NCBI GenBank assembly: GCA_937924525.1
Contig: CALDSU010000002.1
Location: 62,001 to 126,000 of the forward strand
Length of the DNA stretch: 64,000 nt
Direction: 5' to 3'
DNA from: an uncultured Bryobacteraceae bacterium
Lineage (GTDB): Bacteria > Acidobacteriota > Terriglobia > Bryobacterales > Bryobacteraceae
The notes beneath the pieces are model-generated. The model was given only the letters and a program-made list of their open reading frames with translations. It was not told the origin of the DNA and did not search any database. The position numbers and the translations under genes are program-made. This document shows, piece by piece, positions 25,210 through 34,965 of the stretch (within the stretch, counting starts at the first letter, position 1; every line of letters starts with the position of its first letter).

Positions 25210-27088
25210 CGCGCTGCTGGCCGACTACAAACGCCGCGAGTTTCTCCAACTGCTGGGCGGCGGCGCGACCCTCACGCTGCCGCTGGGCTCGGCGGAGACG
25301 CCGGTCCGGGTCCGGCTGGCCGAAAACGGCATCTACGAGGCGTTCACCGGCAAGATCGAGATGGGGCAGGGCGCCCGCACGCTCTTGACCCAGGCGCTGG
25401 CGGAGGAGTTGCAAGCCCGGGTGGAGAAGATCCGGCTGGTGATGGGCGATACGGACCGCGTGCCGGACGACGGCGGCACGTGGGCGTCCCTCACCGCACC
25501 CGAGACCGTGCCGGCGGCGCGCCGCGACGCTGCGGCGTTCGCCGGCCGGCCGCTGACGGAGCCCGCCCAGTGGCGGGTGCTGGGGACTTCGGCGCCTCCG
25601 CTGCACGGGCGCGAAGTGGTGACCGGGGGCCTCCGGTATTGCTCGGACCTCCGGGTGGAAAGCATGCGCCACGGCCGGATCGTGCGGCCGGACGCCTACC
25701 GCGCCCGGCTCGAGAGTTACGATGACCTCGCCGCCCGCAAACTGGCCGGCGTCCAGGTGGTGCGCGAAGGCGACCTGCTGGGGGTGGTGGCGCCCGACGC
25801 CCAGACGGCGGCGCGGGCCGCCGCGCTGATGCGGGCGCAGTGGAAAGCGGAGCCCCTGCCGGACCGGGACGCGCTGATGCGAAGCCTGCGGGAGACCGCC
25901 GTCCCGCCGGTGGAGGTGAAGGACACGCGCTATCCGCCGCTGATCCGCCGGGGAGACGTGGACACCGCGCTCGGCTCGGCGCACCGCAGGCTGTGGTCCA
26001 CTTACCAGACGGCGCCGATTGCGCACGCCGCCCTGGAGCCGCGCGCCGCGATTGCGCAGTGGGATGGCGGCCGGCTGACCGTGTTTTGCGGCAAACAGGC
26101 GCCTTTCCTGATCCGCGCCGAGCTGGCCAAAGCGTTCGGCGTCCCGGAAACGCGGGTGCGGGTAATGGTGGCGATGCCGGGCGGGGCCTTCGGCGGCAAA
26201 CAGCGGGGAGAATGCGAATGGGAAGCGGCCGTGCTCGCCCGCGCCGCCGGCGCGCCCGTTCGGGTGGCCTGGACCCGCGAGGAGGAATTCCGCATTGCCT
26301 ACGCCCGCCCGCCGGCGGTGATCGACGTCGAGAGCGGAGTGGACGCCGCCGGGCGGCTCACGGCGTGGCGCTTCCGCAACTACAATTCCGGCGCGCCCGG
26401 GCTGGCCCCGCCGTACGCCATTCCGCACATGTCGAACGAGTTCTGGCGCGCCGCATCGCCGCTGCGGCAGGGCTCGTACCGCGCGCTGGCGGCGACGGCC
26501 AACAACTTTGCGCGCGAGTCGCAGGTGGACGAGTGGGCGCACGCGCTCGGCCGCGATCCGGTCGAGTTCCGTCTGGCCAACCTCGAGGATGCGCGGTTGC
26601 GCGAGGTCATCGAGCGAGGCGCGGCTCGCTTCGGGTGGGGCAAGCGGAAGGCCGGCGCTGGTATTGGTTTTGGCATGGCGTGCAACCTGGAGAAAGCCGC
26701 CCGCCTCGCGCTGTTCGTCGAAACCGAAGGAGCGGGACCTGCCTTGCGATTGCGCCGCATGGTGGCGGTGGGCGATTTCGGCGCCGCCTTGCATCCGGAC
26801 AACCTGCGCAACCAGATGCAGGGCGCGATCATTCAAGGCCTGGGAGGCGCGCTTTGGGAGCGGCTGGAATTCGACGGCGACGCCCAGCGCACGCGACGGC
26901 TTTCACAGTACCGTTTGCCCCGTTTTCGCGACATCCCGGACATTGCCATCGAGTTGATCGACCGGCGCGAGATCGCTTCAGCCGGTGCGGGCGAGTCCCC
27001 CATCACCTTGCCTGCTCCGGCCATCGCCAACGCGCTCTTTGCCGCCACCGGGGAGCGCCGGCGTTCGCTTCCGCTGGCCGTCGGCTAG
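25202..27088 (+). CDS. Molybdopterin-binding large subunit of a xanthine dehydrogenase-family enzyme (IorB type)
   Basis: This 628-aa catalytic subunit starts at GTG. The N-terminus contains YKRREFLQLLGGG, a Tat-like twin-arginine stretch, so the enzyme is probably exported folded together with its iron-sulfur partner. Visible family motifs are KIEMGQGARTLLTQALAEEL near 40, GGAFGGKQRGECEWEAA near 333-349, RALAATANNFARESQVDEWA near 430 and the C-terminal GAGESPI, whose Glu is the catalytic base. It is somewhat shorter than usual IorB (about 700-750 aa), with no frameshift seen. Likely oxidises an aldehyde or N-heterocycle; substrate unknown. Confidence 0.9.
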   Translation: MGDALLADYKRREFLQLLGGGATLTLPLGSAETPVRVRLAENGIYEAFTGKIEMGQGARTLLTQALAEELQARVEKIRLVMGDTDRVPDDGGTWASLTAPETVPAARRDAAAFAGRPLTEPAQWRVLGTSAPPLHGREVVTGGLRYCSDLRVESMRHGRIVRPDAYRARLESYDDLAARKLAGVQVVREGDLLGVVAPDAQTAARAAALMRAQWKAEPLPDRDALMRSLRETAVPPVEVKDTRYPPLIRRGDVDTALGSAHRRLWSTYQTAPIAHAALEPRAAIAQWDGGRLTVFCGKQAPFLIRAELAKAFGVPETRVRVMVAMPGGAFGGKQRGECEWEAAVLARAAGAPVRVAWTREEEFRIAYARPPAVIDVESGVDAAGRLTAWRFRNYNSGAPGLAPPYAIPHMSNEFWRAASPLRQGSYRALAATANNFARESQVDEWAHALGRDPVEFRLANLEDARLREVIERGAARFGWGKRKAGAGIGFGMACNLEKAARLALFVETEGAGPALRLRRMVAVGDFGAALHPDNLRNQMQGAIIQGLGGALWERLEFDGDAQRTRRLSQYRLPRFRDIPDIAIELIDRREIASAGAGESPITLPAPAIANALFAATGERRRSLPLAVG

Positions 27089-27133
27089 ACAGCGTTGGCT
27101 CGCCGGTCGTCGCCGCCGCCCGCGGCCTCGCCC

Positions 27134-29236
27134 TCAGATTCGCGCCAGCGCCTGTCCCGCTTCCTGCATCTGCCGCCGGATGGCGCGGAACACTTCCGCC
27201 AGGACGGCGGCATGGCGGCTGGCTTCGTCCCACCGCCCGGCTTCGACGGCTTCGCGGACGCCGGGCAGGGTCTTGGCGCTGTAGCCGGTGTACGCGCCCG
27301 GGGCGTACAGGTGGTTCTTCATCCACTCGCGTCCGGGCAGTCCCTGCGCCCGCAGAAAAGAGCGCTCGGTCCGCATCAACGACTCGTTGGCCTTGGTCAG
27401 GGCGTCCTGCGAGGCAGAGGCGAGCCGGGCCGCCGCCTGCTGGTAGCGCTGCTCGCAGGCTTTGGCTTCGCGCGCCAGCAAGTCCAGCTCCCGCCTGGCG
27501 GCGGCCAGGTCTACCTTGTCCGCGCCGGGGAGCTTTTCGAGATCCGTCAGGTACTCCTGGATGGCTCGCGCCAGGCGTGGGAACTCGAACGGCAGCAGCG
27601 GAGCATCCGCCATGCGGAGCAGCGAGGTCGCCATCAACTGCGCCATGGCGCGGCCGTGCAGGTAGTCCGGATCGCCGAATCGTTCGAACCAGTCGAACGA
27701 ATCGTAGATCGAGTGGTAGATTCCCGCGGTGTCGCCATCGCCAAAGGCGAGATTCAGCGAGGATACTCCCAGGTGGTGCAAGAAGGCGGTATAGTCCGAA
27801 CCGGAGCCGGCGGGCGCGACCCGAAACGCGGGTCCGGCATCCTGCTTGCCGCGTTGCTCCTCGGCCGCCTGGAGCAGGGACTTTGCCTTGCCGGGAGCGC
27901 GGACATCCCGCAACACCTCGGTCAGAAACTCTTCGAGCACGGCCGAGCCGCCCGCGCCCAGCGACCCCTTTGTGTTCATGTCGGTATTGAAATAGACCAC
28001 GGCTTTCCGGTCGAGCTCCGGGGCATATTTCTCCGCCCACTCGGTGGAGCCGATCAGGCCGTACTCTTCGGCGTCCCACAAGGCGAAAATCAGGGTGCGT
28101 TTGGGTTTCCACCCGCGGCGCAGCATCTGGCCCGCCGTGCGGGCGGTTTCCAGCAGAGCGGCCGCGCCGCTGCACGGATCGGCTGCGCCGTTCACCCACG
28201 CGTCGTGATGGTTGCCGTAGAGAATCCACTGATCCGGCCACTGCGCGCCGGGGATGCGCGCCACCACGTTGTAGACGGGCTTGATGCTCCAGTCGTGTTC
28301 GACGCGCAGCCGGACTTTGGCCGGTCCGGGACCGATATGATAGGTCACGGGCAGCGCGCCGCGCCAGCGTTCCGGCGCCACCGGTCCTTCGAGGGCTTCC
28401 AGAATCGGCAGGGCGTCCGCATAGGAGATGGGGGCCACGGGTATGTTCATGATGGTGGGCGCTTCCTCGCGGGAAAGGCGTTTGGATCCCTTTTCGGACG
28501 CCCACCCCGGCGAGAGCGGGTCGCCGGGGTAGAGCGGCATGTCCATCACGCTGCCGCGCTGCACGCCATCCTTGGGACGGAACGGCCCCTTGGGGTACAC
28601 ATCGCCGGCGAAATAGCCATCCTCCCGGGGATCGGAGTAGATCAGCACGCCCACCGCGCCTTGCTCAGCGGCTACTTTGGCCTTGGTTCCCCGCCAGCTG
28701 GCTCCGTAACGCGCCAGCACGATTCTGCCTTTTACGTCCACGCGCATCCGGGCCAGTTCCTCGTAGTCCGCCGGGATGCCGTAGTTGACGTAAACGACGG
28801 GGGCGGTCACGTCGCCGTCCGCCGAGTAGGAGTTGAACGTGTCCAACTGGCCCGGGTCGCCCGAAGACCGGTCTTCGGCGAGCGCGGGTTCCCGCATCGC
28901 CGCCCGCAGGGATTTCGGCTCGATCAACTCGACGCTGCGGTGGAGCGGCGTGGGCAGGAGCGCTTCGAACTCCTCGATCCGCGCGTCCAGGCCGAAACCG
29001 CGGAGCAGTCCCAAGGCGTATTCCGCGACCGCTTTGGAACCCGGAGAACCGGCGTGGTGCGGCGCGGCCGACATCCGCCGGATGTACTCGCGAATGCGGG
29101 GAGGATCGGGGATCGCGCGCGCTGCTTCCTCCAGTTTCTGGCGCTCGGCGCCGGCCGAAGCCGGATAGCCCCGGAAGGAAGGGGGCGCGGCCACCAGCGC
29201 CGCGGCGGTCAGCCAGATCGACAAAAGCACTTTCAT
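27134..29236 (-). CDS. Secreted M28-family metallopeptidase, glutamate carboxypeptidase II-like
   Basis: This 700-aa protein has a signal peptide (about 1-17), then a PA-domain-containing peptidase body. The dizinc site is complete by comparison with human GCPII: His343 (GNHHDAW), Asp353 (GAADPCSGAA), Glu390 as base and Glu391 (DAEEYGLIGS), Asp419 (FNTDMN) and the late His in IYHSIYDSFDWF. A C-terminal four-helix dimerisation domain follows. It should remove C-terminal acidic or other residues from peptides in the periplasm. It starts 11 bp after the dsbD stop on the same strand. Confidence 0.92.
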   Translation of the reverse strand: MKVLLSIWLTAAALVAAPPSFRGYPASAGAERQKLEEAARAIPDPPRIREYIRRMSAAPHHAGSPGSKAVAEYALGLLRGFGLDARIEEFEALLPTPLHRSVELIEPKSLRAAMREPALAEDRSSGDPGQLDTFNSYSADGDVTAPVVYVNYGIPADYEELARMRVDVKGRIVLARYGASWRGTKAKVAAEQGAVGVLIYSDPREDGYFAGDVYPKGPFRPKDGVQRGSVMDMPLYPGDPLSPGWASEKGSKRLSREEAPTIMNIPVAPISYADALPILEALEGPVAPERWRGALPVTYHIGPGPAKVRLRVEHDWSIKPVYNVVARIPGAQWPDQWILYGNHHDAWVNGAADPCSGAAALLETARTAGQMLRRGWKPKRTLIFALWDAEEYGLIGSTEWAEKYAPELDRKAVVYFNTDMNTKGSLGAGGSAVLEEFLTEVLRDVRAPGKAKSLLQAAEEQRGKQDAGPAFRVAPAGSGSDYTAFLHHLGVSSLNLAFGDGDTAGIYHSIYDSFDWFERFGDPDYLHGRAMAQLMATSLLRMADAPLLPFEFPRLARAIQEYLTDLEKLPGADKVDLAAARRELDLLAREAKACEQRYQQAAARLASASQDALTKANESLMRTERSFLRAQGLPGREWMKNHLYAPGAYTGYSAKTLPGVREAVEAGRWDEASRHAAVLAEVFRAIRRQMQEAGQALARI

Positions 29237-29247
29237 GGTGGATGCGT

Positions 29248-31131
29248 TCAGGACGCGTCGCCTTTCTTCGTCGCACCCTGATTCAGGAAGTCAAGAAACT
29301 CTTCGGGTTTGCGGGTCAGACCGGGGAACGAGGCCACGGTCTCACCGTCGCCATTCAAAATCGCGTAGTACGGAATCGCCACGGTTTGAAAGCGCGATTC
29401 CTGCAAGCGCTGGTTCTCTTCCGAGGCCGGGTCCGCGCCGTCGGTGTACAACTCCACCAGGACAAAGCCGCTCATCGCGCGGGCGATCTCCGGACGGGTG
29501 AACATGTTCGCCTTCATCCAGTGGCAGTTGGTGCAGGCATAGCCGGTGAAACTGACCAGCACCGGCTTGCCTTCGCTCTTCGCGCGCGCCAGTGCATCGT
29601 TCAGGTTGTTTTTCGACCAGGTCAGCGATGCGCCGCCAGCGGAAGCCGCGCTGAAGCCGGCCTGCGCCGGCAGAGGCACATAGGCATCGAGTTCTCCCAG
29701 GCGCGCGCCCCAGATGCCGGGAACCAAGCTGATCGAAAACACCAAAAACGCCAGCGCGGTGAACAACCGGCCAAGCCCCACCGGCTCGTCGCGCGAGACC
29801 CCTTCCAAACGCACGAAACCCAGCAGATACAACCCCGGCATGGCGAACAGCACGATCCACGCGGCCAAGAAGCGCTCCCGCGTCAGCAGGTTCCATTGCA
29901 ACACCTGATCGACGCTGCTGAGGTACTTCAGCATCACCGCCAGCAGGATGAATCCCATCACGATCTTGACCCGCGGCAGCCATCCCCCGCTGCGAGGCAT
30001 CCGCTTGAGATAAGAGGGGAACGCCGCCAGGAAAAAGAAAGGCAGCGACAAACCGGCGGCGAACGAGACCATTCCTACGATGGGCTGCAAACGTCCTCCC
30101 TGGGCGCTGGCGGCCAGCAGCGGTCCGACAAACGGTCCGACGCAGGCGAACGAGCTCAGCGAGAACGCCAGTCCCATGATCAGAGTGCCCGCAATGCCCC
30201 CCTGCTCCGACTTGCGATTGAGCAAGGTCAGCACGCTGGAGGGAATGCTCAGCTCAAAAGCGCCGAGCAGGCTCAGAGCGAAGACAAAAAAGATCACCGC
30301 GATGAATCCGTTTACCCAGGGGTTGGAGCCCACGCGCACTACGCCGAAAGGGCCCAAGGCCGCCGTCACCGCCAGCCCGATCATACTGAACAGCGCGATA
30401 ATGCCCCCGCAGAACAACGCCGCGTGTCCCAGCGTGCCCGCGCGCCCGCTGTCCGGCCGATTCAGGAAATAGGACATGGTGATGGGGATCATCGGGAAGA
30501 CGCAGGGGGTGAACACGGCGAGCAGACCGAAGCCGAACGCCACCGGGACCAGCGAGAGCAGGCCCCCCGCCGAAGCGGCGGGCGCGGGAGCAGGCGGCGC
30601 CGAGCCGGGCGGGGCGGACGCCGCCGCCGGCGAATAAAGCTGATAGTCCGCGGGAACCGCCGCCGGAGCGGGCGCCTCGGCCGCCACTCGCAACACCGCT
30701 TCCGCCGTGCGGCGGGTGGGCGGCAGGCAGCGCGTGTCGTCGCAAGCCTGGTAGCGCACCTCCACGGCGATCGGTATTTCCCCCGCCGCGTCCGGTTTCA
30801 GTTCCAGCTCGAGCAGAAACACGGCGCGTTCGTCGTAGGTCTCGGTTTCGGAGTGGAAGTTGGGATCGAGGGCGCGCTGGGCGGGCGGCGTGAAAATCTT
30901 CACGCCGCCGATGGCGGGATGATCGGCCAGGGCGATGCGGGTCGGCCGGGGCGGCGGGGGCGTGGTCAGCGAATACAAATGCCAGCCGGCGTCCATGGTG
31001 GCGATCAGGCGCGCGCGCGCCGTCCCTCCCGGTCGCGCCGGGTCGATCTCCAAAGCCCATTTGATCGGGTCCAGTCGCTGCCCCGGCAATACACTGCAAA
31101 GCAGAAGCGTCAGCGGGAGTGCACGAAACAT
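29248..31131 (-). CDS. dsbD: Thiol:disulfide interchange protein DsbD
   Basis: This 627-aa membrane protein carries reducing power from cytosolic thioredoxin to the periplasm. After a signal peptide, the alpha domain has QACDDTRCLPPT (about 128-139, redox Cys pair). About eight membrane helices follow, with VFTPCVFPMIPITM and FACVGPFVGPLLAASA holding the two intramembrane cysteines. The C-terminal thioredoxin-like gamma domain has GYACTNCHWMK, the CTNC active site. All three cysteine pairs are intact. Usual partners are cytochrome c maturation and disulfide isomerases. Upstream of the M28 gene in one apparent transcript. Confidence 0.93.
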   Translation of the reverse strand: MFRALPLTLLLCSVLPGQRLDPIKWALEIDPARPGGTARARLIATMDAGWHLYSLTTPPPPRPTRIALADHPAIGGVKIFTPPAQRALDPNFHSETETYDERAVFLLELELKPDAAGEIPIAVEVRYQACDDTRCLPPTRRTAEAVLRVAAEAPAPAAVPADYQLYSPAAASAPPGSAPPAPAPAASAGGLLSLVPVAFGFGLLAVFTPCVFPMIPITMSYFLNRPDSGRAGTLGHAALFCGGIIALFSMIGLAVTAALGPFGVVRVGSNPWVNGFIAVIFFVFALSLLGAFELSIPSSVLTLLNRKSEQGGIAGTLIMGLAFSLSSFACVGPFVGPLLAASAQGGRLQPIVGMVSFAAGLSLPFFFLAAFPSYLKRMPRSGGWLPRVKIVMGFILLAVMLKYLSSVDQVLQWNLLTRERFLAAWIVLFAMPGLYLLGFVRLEGVSRDEPVGLGRLFTALAFLVFSISLVPGIWGARLGELDAYVPLPAQAGFSAASAGGASLTWSKNNLNDALARAKSEGKPVLVSFTGYACTNCHWMKANMFTRPEIARAMSGFVLVELYTDGADPASEENQRLQESRFQTVAIPYYAILNGDGETVASFPGLTRKPEEFLDFLNQGATKKGDAS

Positions 31132-31169
31132 TCAAAAGCAGTGTAGCGCGAAGTCTGTTTCTATCCGGT

Positions 31170-33560
31170 TTACTCGGTGTTGCCTCTGCGCAGCCGGTAT
31201 TCCTTGCCAGGCGCGGTAGGGAACTCGATTTCCCGGCCCGGCGCGCGAACCACCTCCTTCCGCCCGGTCGAAACGACGGCGGTATCCGGCCAGGGATTCG
31301 CCAGGCGGCAGGACCGTCCGAGCAGGCTTCGGATCCAGGCGGCGCGGAGGTGGCCGCCGCGAAAGTCGCCGGTGACCAGAAAACCGCCCTCGGCCCGCAA
31401 CTGGAAAGAGCCCGACCAGTCGGGCGGCGCGGCGGGAAGGAGGCGCAGCAATCCTCCATGGCTTTGCAGCAGCATCTCCTGGAGCGCCGTGGCGCTGACG
31501 CCGCCCGCGTCCAGGAAGGGCGTCACCGACAGGCCGTTCGGCCAGTACTTGGAGTCGTTGCTGGTCCAGCCGCCGTAAGGAAAGCGCTGAAACAGTTCCG
31601 CGTGGCGGGCCAGCCGGCGCCCCGCTTCTTCGCCGAGCCCCAGCCGGGCGGCCCAAATCGCATCCATGGACCAGCCGTCGCTGAGCGGCCGGATCCGCCG
31701 GCGGAACGTCTCGAGGGCGATGGCGGCATCGGGCGCTCCCGCGCCGCTCAATCCAAACGGCGCGACCCGGTAGAGCGCGGGGTTCTCGCGATTGGCAGGC
31801 TTCTGGGCGGGGCCGTCTTCGGCGGGCGCCCAAATGGACTCGTCCGCAATCCGCGCGCCGTCCTCCCGCCACTGGCCGCGCGGCGGATCCGGCAGGTTGG
31901 CCAGCAGGCGCTCGCAGCGTTCGCGCGCCGCGCGGTCGCGGCCATACGCGCGGGACAGGCGAACAAATTCAGGCAGGATGGCGGCAACGCCCGCCAGCGT
32001 GTCCGCCGGGTTGCGCACCAGCCGCCAGGTTTCCAGGGCGTTGGCCGGTTCGAGATACGCGCGGCCCCGCTCGTCGTAGCGGAATAGCGCCGCTACAAAC
32101 TCGCTGACGCCTTTCAGTATGGGATAGGCCTGCTCGCGCAGGAACGTCTCGTCGCCACTGTAGCGGGCAAAGGTGAGGTAGTGGTGGCACAGTTCGAGCC
32201 CGGCGGTGAACAGCAGGCCCACGTACGGGTTGTACGCCGCGAAGCGCCCGAACGGTTGCTGCCGCGGGTCCCAGGGCCGATAGTGGCCCGGGACCGGTAC
32301 GCCGGGCCGCAACGAGAAATCCTCGGCGTGCCCCCACGGCAGGGCGGTCTCCGGGACCCAGAGGCCGGGGAGTCCCCACAGGCGCTCCGTCTGCCGTTCC
32401 AGGTAAGGCAGCATCCGGGAATAGTGCGAGAAGAGCCCGCGCGCCATCTCGAGTTGGTTGGCGGCGTACAGCGGCCAATAGGTGAACCGGATCTCCTGGA
32501 TCCACTCGGCCAGGCCCCAATGGCGGCGATCTTCGTCCAGCAAACCCGGCCCGCCGTCCCACTTGGCTGGCACGGGACCGCGGTTCACGCAGGCCAGCGT
32601 GTAGAGATGCACATAGTAGGCGCGGAGCAGGCGCGCGGCGTCCGCCGCGGGGGATTCCAGGTGCACATACGCGCGGCTCCAGTATGCGCGCCACCAAGCC
32701 CGGTGTTCGGCACGAAGCCGACCGGGGGAAACGGACGCCGCGTTCTGCAACTCCCGGAGGGCGGCCCCGGCGGGATCGCCGGCGGGCGTGACCGCGGCGG
32801 CAGCCAGGATACGATAGGCGCGCGGGAGGCGGGCCGGCAATCGAAAGCGGGCCGTTTGTCCCGTCGCTTCGGGCGCCAGCGGCCGAACGCCCGCCACGCC
32901 CACCGCCACGCCAAGTCCCCGGCCCAGCAGCGGATCGACGGGCCAGTCCTCCATCCCGGTGTTGGCCAGATGCGGCCGGGCCGGCCGCGTGTGGACCTCG
33001 CGCGCCGTCAGCGCCGCACCGCCAGCGCGGACCTCGACGCTCGGCCGCCACTCAACGACTTCGACCACAGGCGCATCGAGCAAACCGTGCGGGTCGGTCA
33101 CCTCCATCACCAGCACCTTGCGGTGCGGGTGTCCCCACACGGCGATCCGGGCGGCTTCGCCTTCGGGGCCGATGTGAACCGAGACTTGGCCGTGATACAA
33201 ATCCAGCCGTTGGCGGAAACCACGCGCCGCCGCCTCCGCAGCTTTGGAACTGAAGACCAACCGGATATGGCCGGGGCTGACGTTGTTGAAGAACCGCGTG
33301 CCGGCGGGCGCGTCCTGCGGCGCCTGAAAGCCCCACGCGTCGGACTTGGTCAGATGCAGCCGCAGCGACCCATCCCAGCGGACCATCGCGGACAGGTCGC
33401 CGCCGCCGGTGGGCATGGCTTGCCAAGGCTCGGGCGACGGCGCGGTGTAGATCACGTCGTGCCGCTCCACCATGGCCCGCGGATCGATCCCTGGCCGGAT
33501 GGCCGCCCTCAGTCCGCCCCAAGATCCCGTGCAGAACACCACGACCGCCAGCCAGCGCAT
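31170..33560 (-). CDS. GH95-like secreted (alpha/alpha)6-barrel glycoside hydrolase with DUF5703-type N-terminal domain
   Basis: This 796-aa exported protein has a signal peptide (about 1-19). The N-terminal beta-sandwich opens with PSPEPWQAMPTGGGDLSAMV and LHLTKSDAWGF, the pattern of DUF5703/GH95-like N-domains. A six-hairpin barrel follows (about 300-690), with RAEHRAWWRAYWSRAYVHL, NRGPVPAKWDGGPGL and WIQEIRFTYWPLYAANQ, and a C-terminal beta domain begins near 700. GH95 members are alpha-fucosidases or galactosidases; activity here is uncertain. The stop lies 38 bp upstream of the dsbD start on the same strand. Confidence 0.72.
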   Translation of the reverse strand: MRWLAVVVFCTGSWGGLRAAIRPGIDPRAMVERHDVIYTAPSPEPWQAMPTGGGDLSAMVRWDGSLRLHLTKSDAWGFQAPQDAPAGTRFFNNVSPGHIRLVFSSKAAEAAARGFRQRLDLYHGQVSVHIGPEGEAARIAVWGHPHRKVLVMEVTDPHGLLDAPVVEVVEWRPSVEVRAGGAALTAREVHTRPARPHLANTGMEDWPVDPLLGRGLGVAVGVAGVRPLAPEATGQTARFRLPARLPRAYRILAAAAVTPAGDPAGAALRELQNAASVSPGRLRAEHRAWWRAYWSRAYVHLESPAADAARLLRAYYVHLYTLACVNRGPVPAKWDGGPGLLDEDRRHWGLAEWIQEIRFTYWPLYAANQLEMARGLFSHYSRMLPYLERQTERLWGLPGLWVPETALPWGHAEDFSLRPGVPVPGHYRPWDPRQQPFGRFAAYNPYVGLLFTAGLELCHHYLTFARYSGDETFLREQAYPILKGVSEFVAALFRYDERGRAYLEPANALETWRLVRNPADTLAGVAAILPEFVRLSRAYGRDRAARERCERLLANLPDPPRGQWREDGARIADESIWAPAEDGPAQKPANRENPALYRVAPFGLSGAGAPDAAIALETFRRRIRPLSDGWSMDAIWAARLGLGEEAGRRLARHAELFQRFPYGGWTSNDSKYWPNGLSVTPFLDAGGVSATALQEMLLQSHGGLLRLLPAAPPDWSGSFQLRAEGGFLVTGDFRGGHLRAAWIRSLLGRSCRLANPWPDTAVVSTGRKEVVRAPGREIEFPTAPGKEYRLRRGNTE

Positions 33561-33635
33561 CGCTCCCCAAGGTAGCGTGCCGGGCGAGACGCCGCCAGGC
33601 GGCTGCGCCCCTGCCAGCGCTGCGTCCTCGCGCGA

Positions 33636-34481
33636 CTAGCGCAGCGACTGGATGCCTTGCTTCAGCTCGTAAAGAGCCGCCACTTCGCTGTCGGTGAGCG
33701 CCCGGTCGAAAATCGCCAGGTCGTCGAACAGCCCCACATAGGACAACCCGAGCCGGATGGTCGCCTCCGCCATGTTCCAGGTGAACGGTTCCTGAATCAC
33801 GGGGGTCGTACCCTGGAGCTTGCCGTTCAGGTACAACTTTGCGGTCCCCTTACCCGACCCAAGGCCGCGGTGCGTCACCGTCACCTGCACCCAGCGGTCC
33901 CGGCCGAATGGGGTCTTTTTCACCACCACCAGCCGGTTCAGGAAATTCGGGTTCTTGTCGGGAGGCAGGTCCTGCGGATTCCAGGACTTCAGATCCCCGA
34001 AGACACCCAGCCGGAAATGGCGCGGCTGGTCGTCTTTGGTGAAATCGACCCAGATCGCGGCGTCGTTGTAGGCTTTCGGCGTCAATTGGATGGGATCGCA
34101 ATAGCCAGGTTCGAGATCCTGGTTCGGGTCCAGTTTCAACCAGAAGGACGTGGTTCCGGTCCAGTTCCGGGGATCGAACACCACGTTACCCGGCGCGGGG
34201 TAGTAAATTGCCAGGGCGTTCTTGTGCTTGAACCACAGCGCGTCGCCGAAACGGCCCTGGCCGCGCGCCAGTTCCACTTGGGGGGCATGGAGTCCCACTT
34301 TGGCTTCGCCGAGTTTCTGGTAGTCGGGCGCCGTGTACAGCCGTTTGTCGCCCTTGGCGAATGCGGCATCGACGCCGCTGTCGAACGGCGCATGAAACGT
34401 CAGCGCCTGTTTCAGATTCGCCTGGGCGGAGAGCGGTCCCGCTCCAGCCAGGAAAAAGAAGACGATCACGCCAGTTCGCAT
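33636..34481 (-). CDS. Secreted LamG / concanavalin A-like lectin domain protein
   Basis: This 281-aa exported protein, from ATG at 34481, has a signal peptide MRTGVIVFFFLAGAGPLSAQA. The rest is one LamG-like jelly roll: ALTFHAPFDSGVDAAF at the start, GTTSFWLKLDPNQDLEPGY in the middle, and LYLNGKLQGTT, then GLFDDLAIFDRALTDSEVAALYEL at the end, the classical LamG closing motif. It probably binds sugars or a surface. The frame is open to 34562, but that would put extra residues before the signal peptide. Confidence 0.78.
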   Translation of the reverse strand: MRTGVIVFFFLAGAGPLSAQANLKQALTFHAPFDSGVDAAFAKGDKRLYTAPDYQKLGEAKVGLHAPQVELARGQGRFGDALWFKHKNALAIYYPAPGNVVFDPRNWTGTTSFWLKLDPNQDLEPGYCDPIQLTPKAYNDAAIWVDFTKDDQPRHFRLGVFGDLKSWNPQDLPPDKNPNFLNRLVVVKKTPFGRDRWVQVTVTHRGLGSGKGTAKLYLNGKLQGTTPVIQEPFTWNMAEATIRLGLSYVGLFDDLAIFDRALTDSEVAALYELKQGIQSLR

Positions 34482-34527
34482 CGTTGCCGCCCCGCGCAAT
34501 TGTACCCCAACGCCCACGGCTCTCGGA

Positions 34528-34965
34528 TTGGATAATGAAGAGTTGAGCCAGCCAACTCTCACTCTGGGCGAATTGCGCGCCTTGATGGATCAAATCTCGT
34601 TCAACCGGTTGCTCGGCTTGCGCCTGACGCGCCAGCATCGGGACGGGGTGACGGTGGAATGCCCGATCCGCGAGGAGTACACCAACCTGCACGGCACGCT
34701 GCACGGCGGGGTCACCGCCGCCCTGGCCGACGTCGCGGCGGGCTTTGCCGTGATCGCCCACGCGAGGGGACGCCCCGTCGCCACCGTCGAGCTGAAACTG
34801 AACTACCTGGCGCCGATACACGGCCGCCGGGTCACCGCCCGCGCGCACCTGATCAAGGCGGGTTCCACGCTTTGCGTCTGCGCGGTGGACGTGTTCACCG
34901 AGCACCGCAGGTTGGCGGCCAAGGCGCTGGTCACGTACATGCTGCTGCCCGCTCCGTTGAAGTGA
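34528..34965 (+). CDS. PaaI-family hotdog-fold acyl-CoA thioesterase
   Basis: This hotdog-fold protein is 145 aa from TTG 34528 and hydrolyses acyl-CoA or aryl-CoA thioesters. The motif NLHGTLHGGVTAALADVAAGFA (about 53-74) is the PaaI/DUF4442 HGG helix that lines the active site, and ATVELKLNYLAPIHG is the typical second-half strand pair. The start is unsure: no good Shine-Dalgarno precedes the TTG, and ATG at 34585 (codon 20) would also keep the fold. Its 5' end is divergent from the LamG gene, with a short spacer. Confidence 0.85.
   Translation: MDNEELSQPTLTLGELRALMDQISFNRLLGLRLTRQHRDGVTVECPIREEYTNLHGTLHGGVTAALADVAAGFAVIAHARGRPVATVELKLNYLAPIHGRRVTARAHLIKAGSTLCVCAVDVFTEHRRLAAKALVTYMLLPAPLK

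Noticed and set aside
24950-26836. A 628-codon open frame on the minus strand
   Set aside because: It is antisense to the molybdenum hydroxylase genes and shows only composition-driven residues.
25840-27990. A 716-codon plus-strand frame
   Set aside because: It is a shifted shadow of the large subunit gene that runs on into antisense of the peptidase gene.
27095-29281. A 728-codon open frame on the plus strand
   Set aside because: It lies antisense to the clear M28 peptidase gene and encodes no recognisable motif; such long antisense frames are common in GC-rich DNA.
29242-31146. A 634-codon open frame on the plus strand, Gln/Arg/His-rich
   Set aside because: It is antisense to dsbD, has biased composition and no family pattern.
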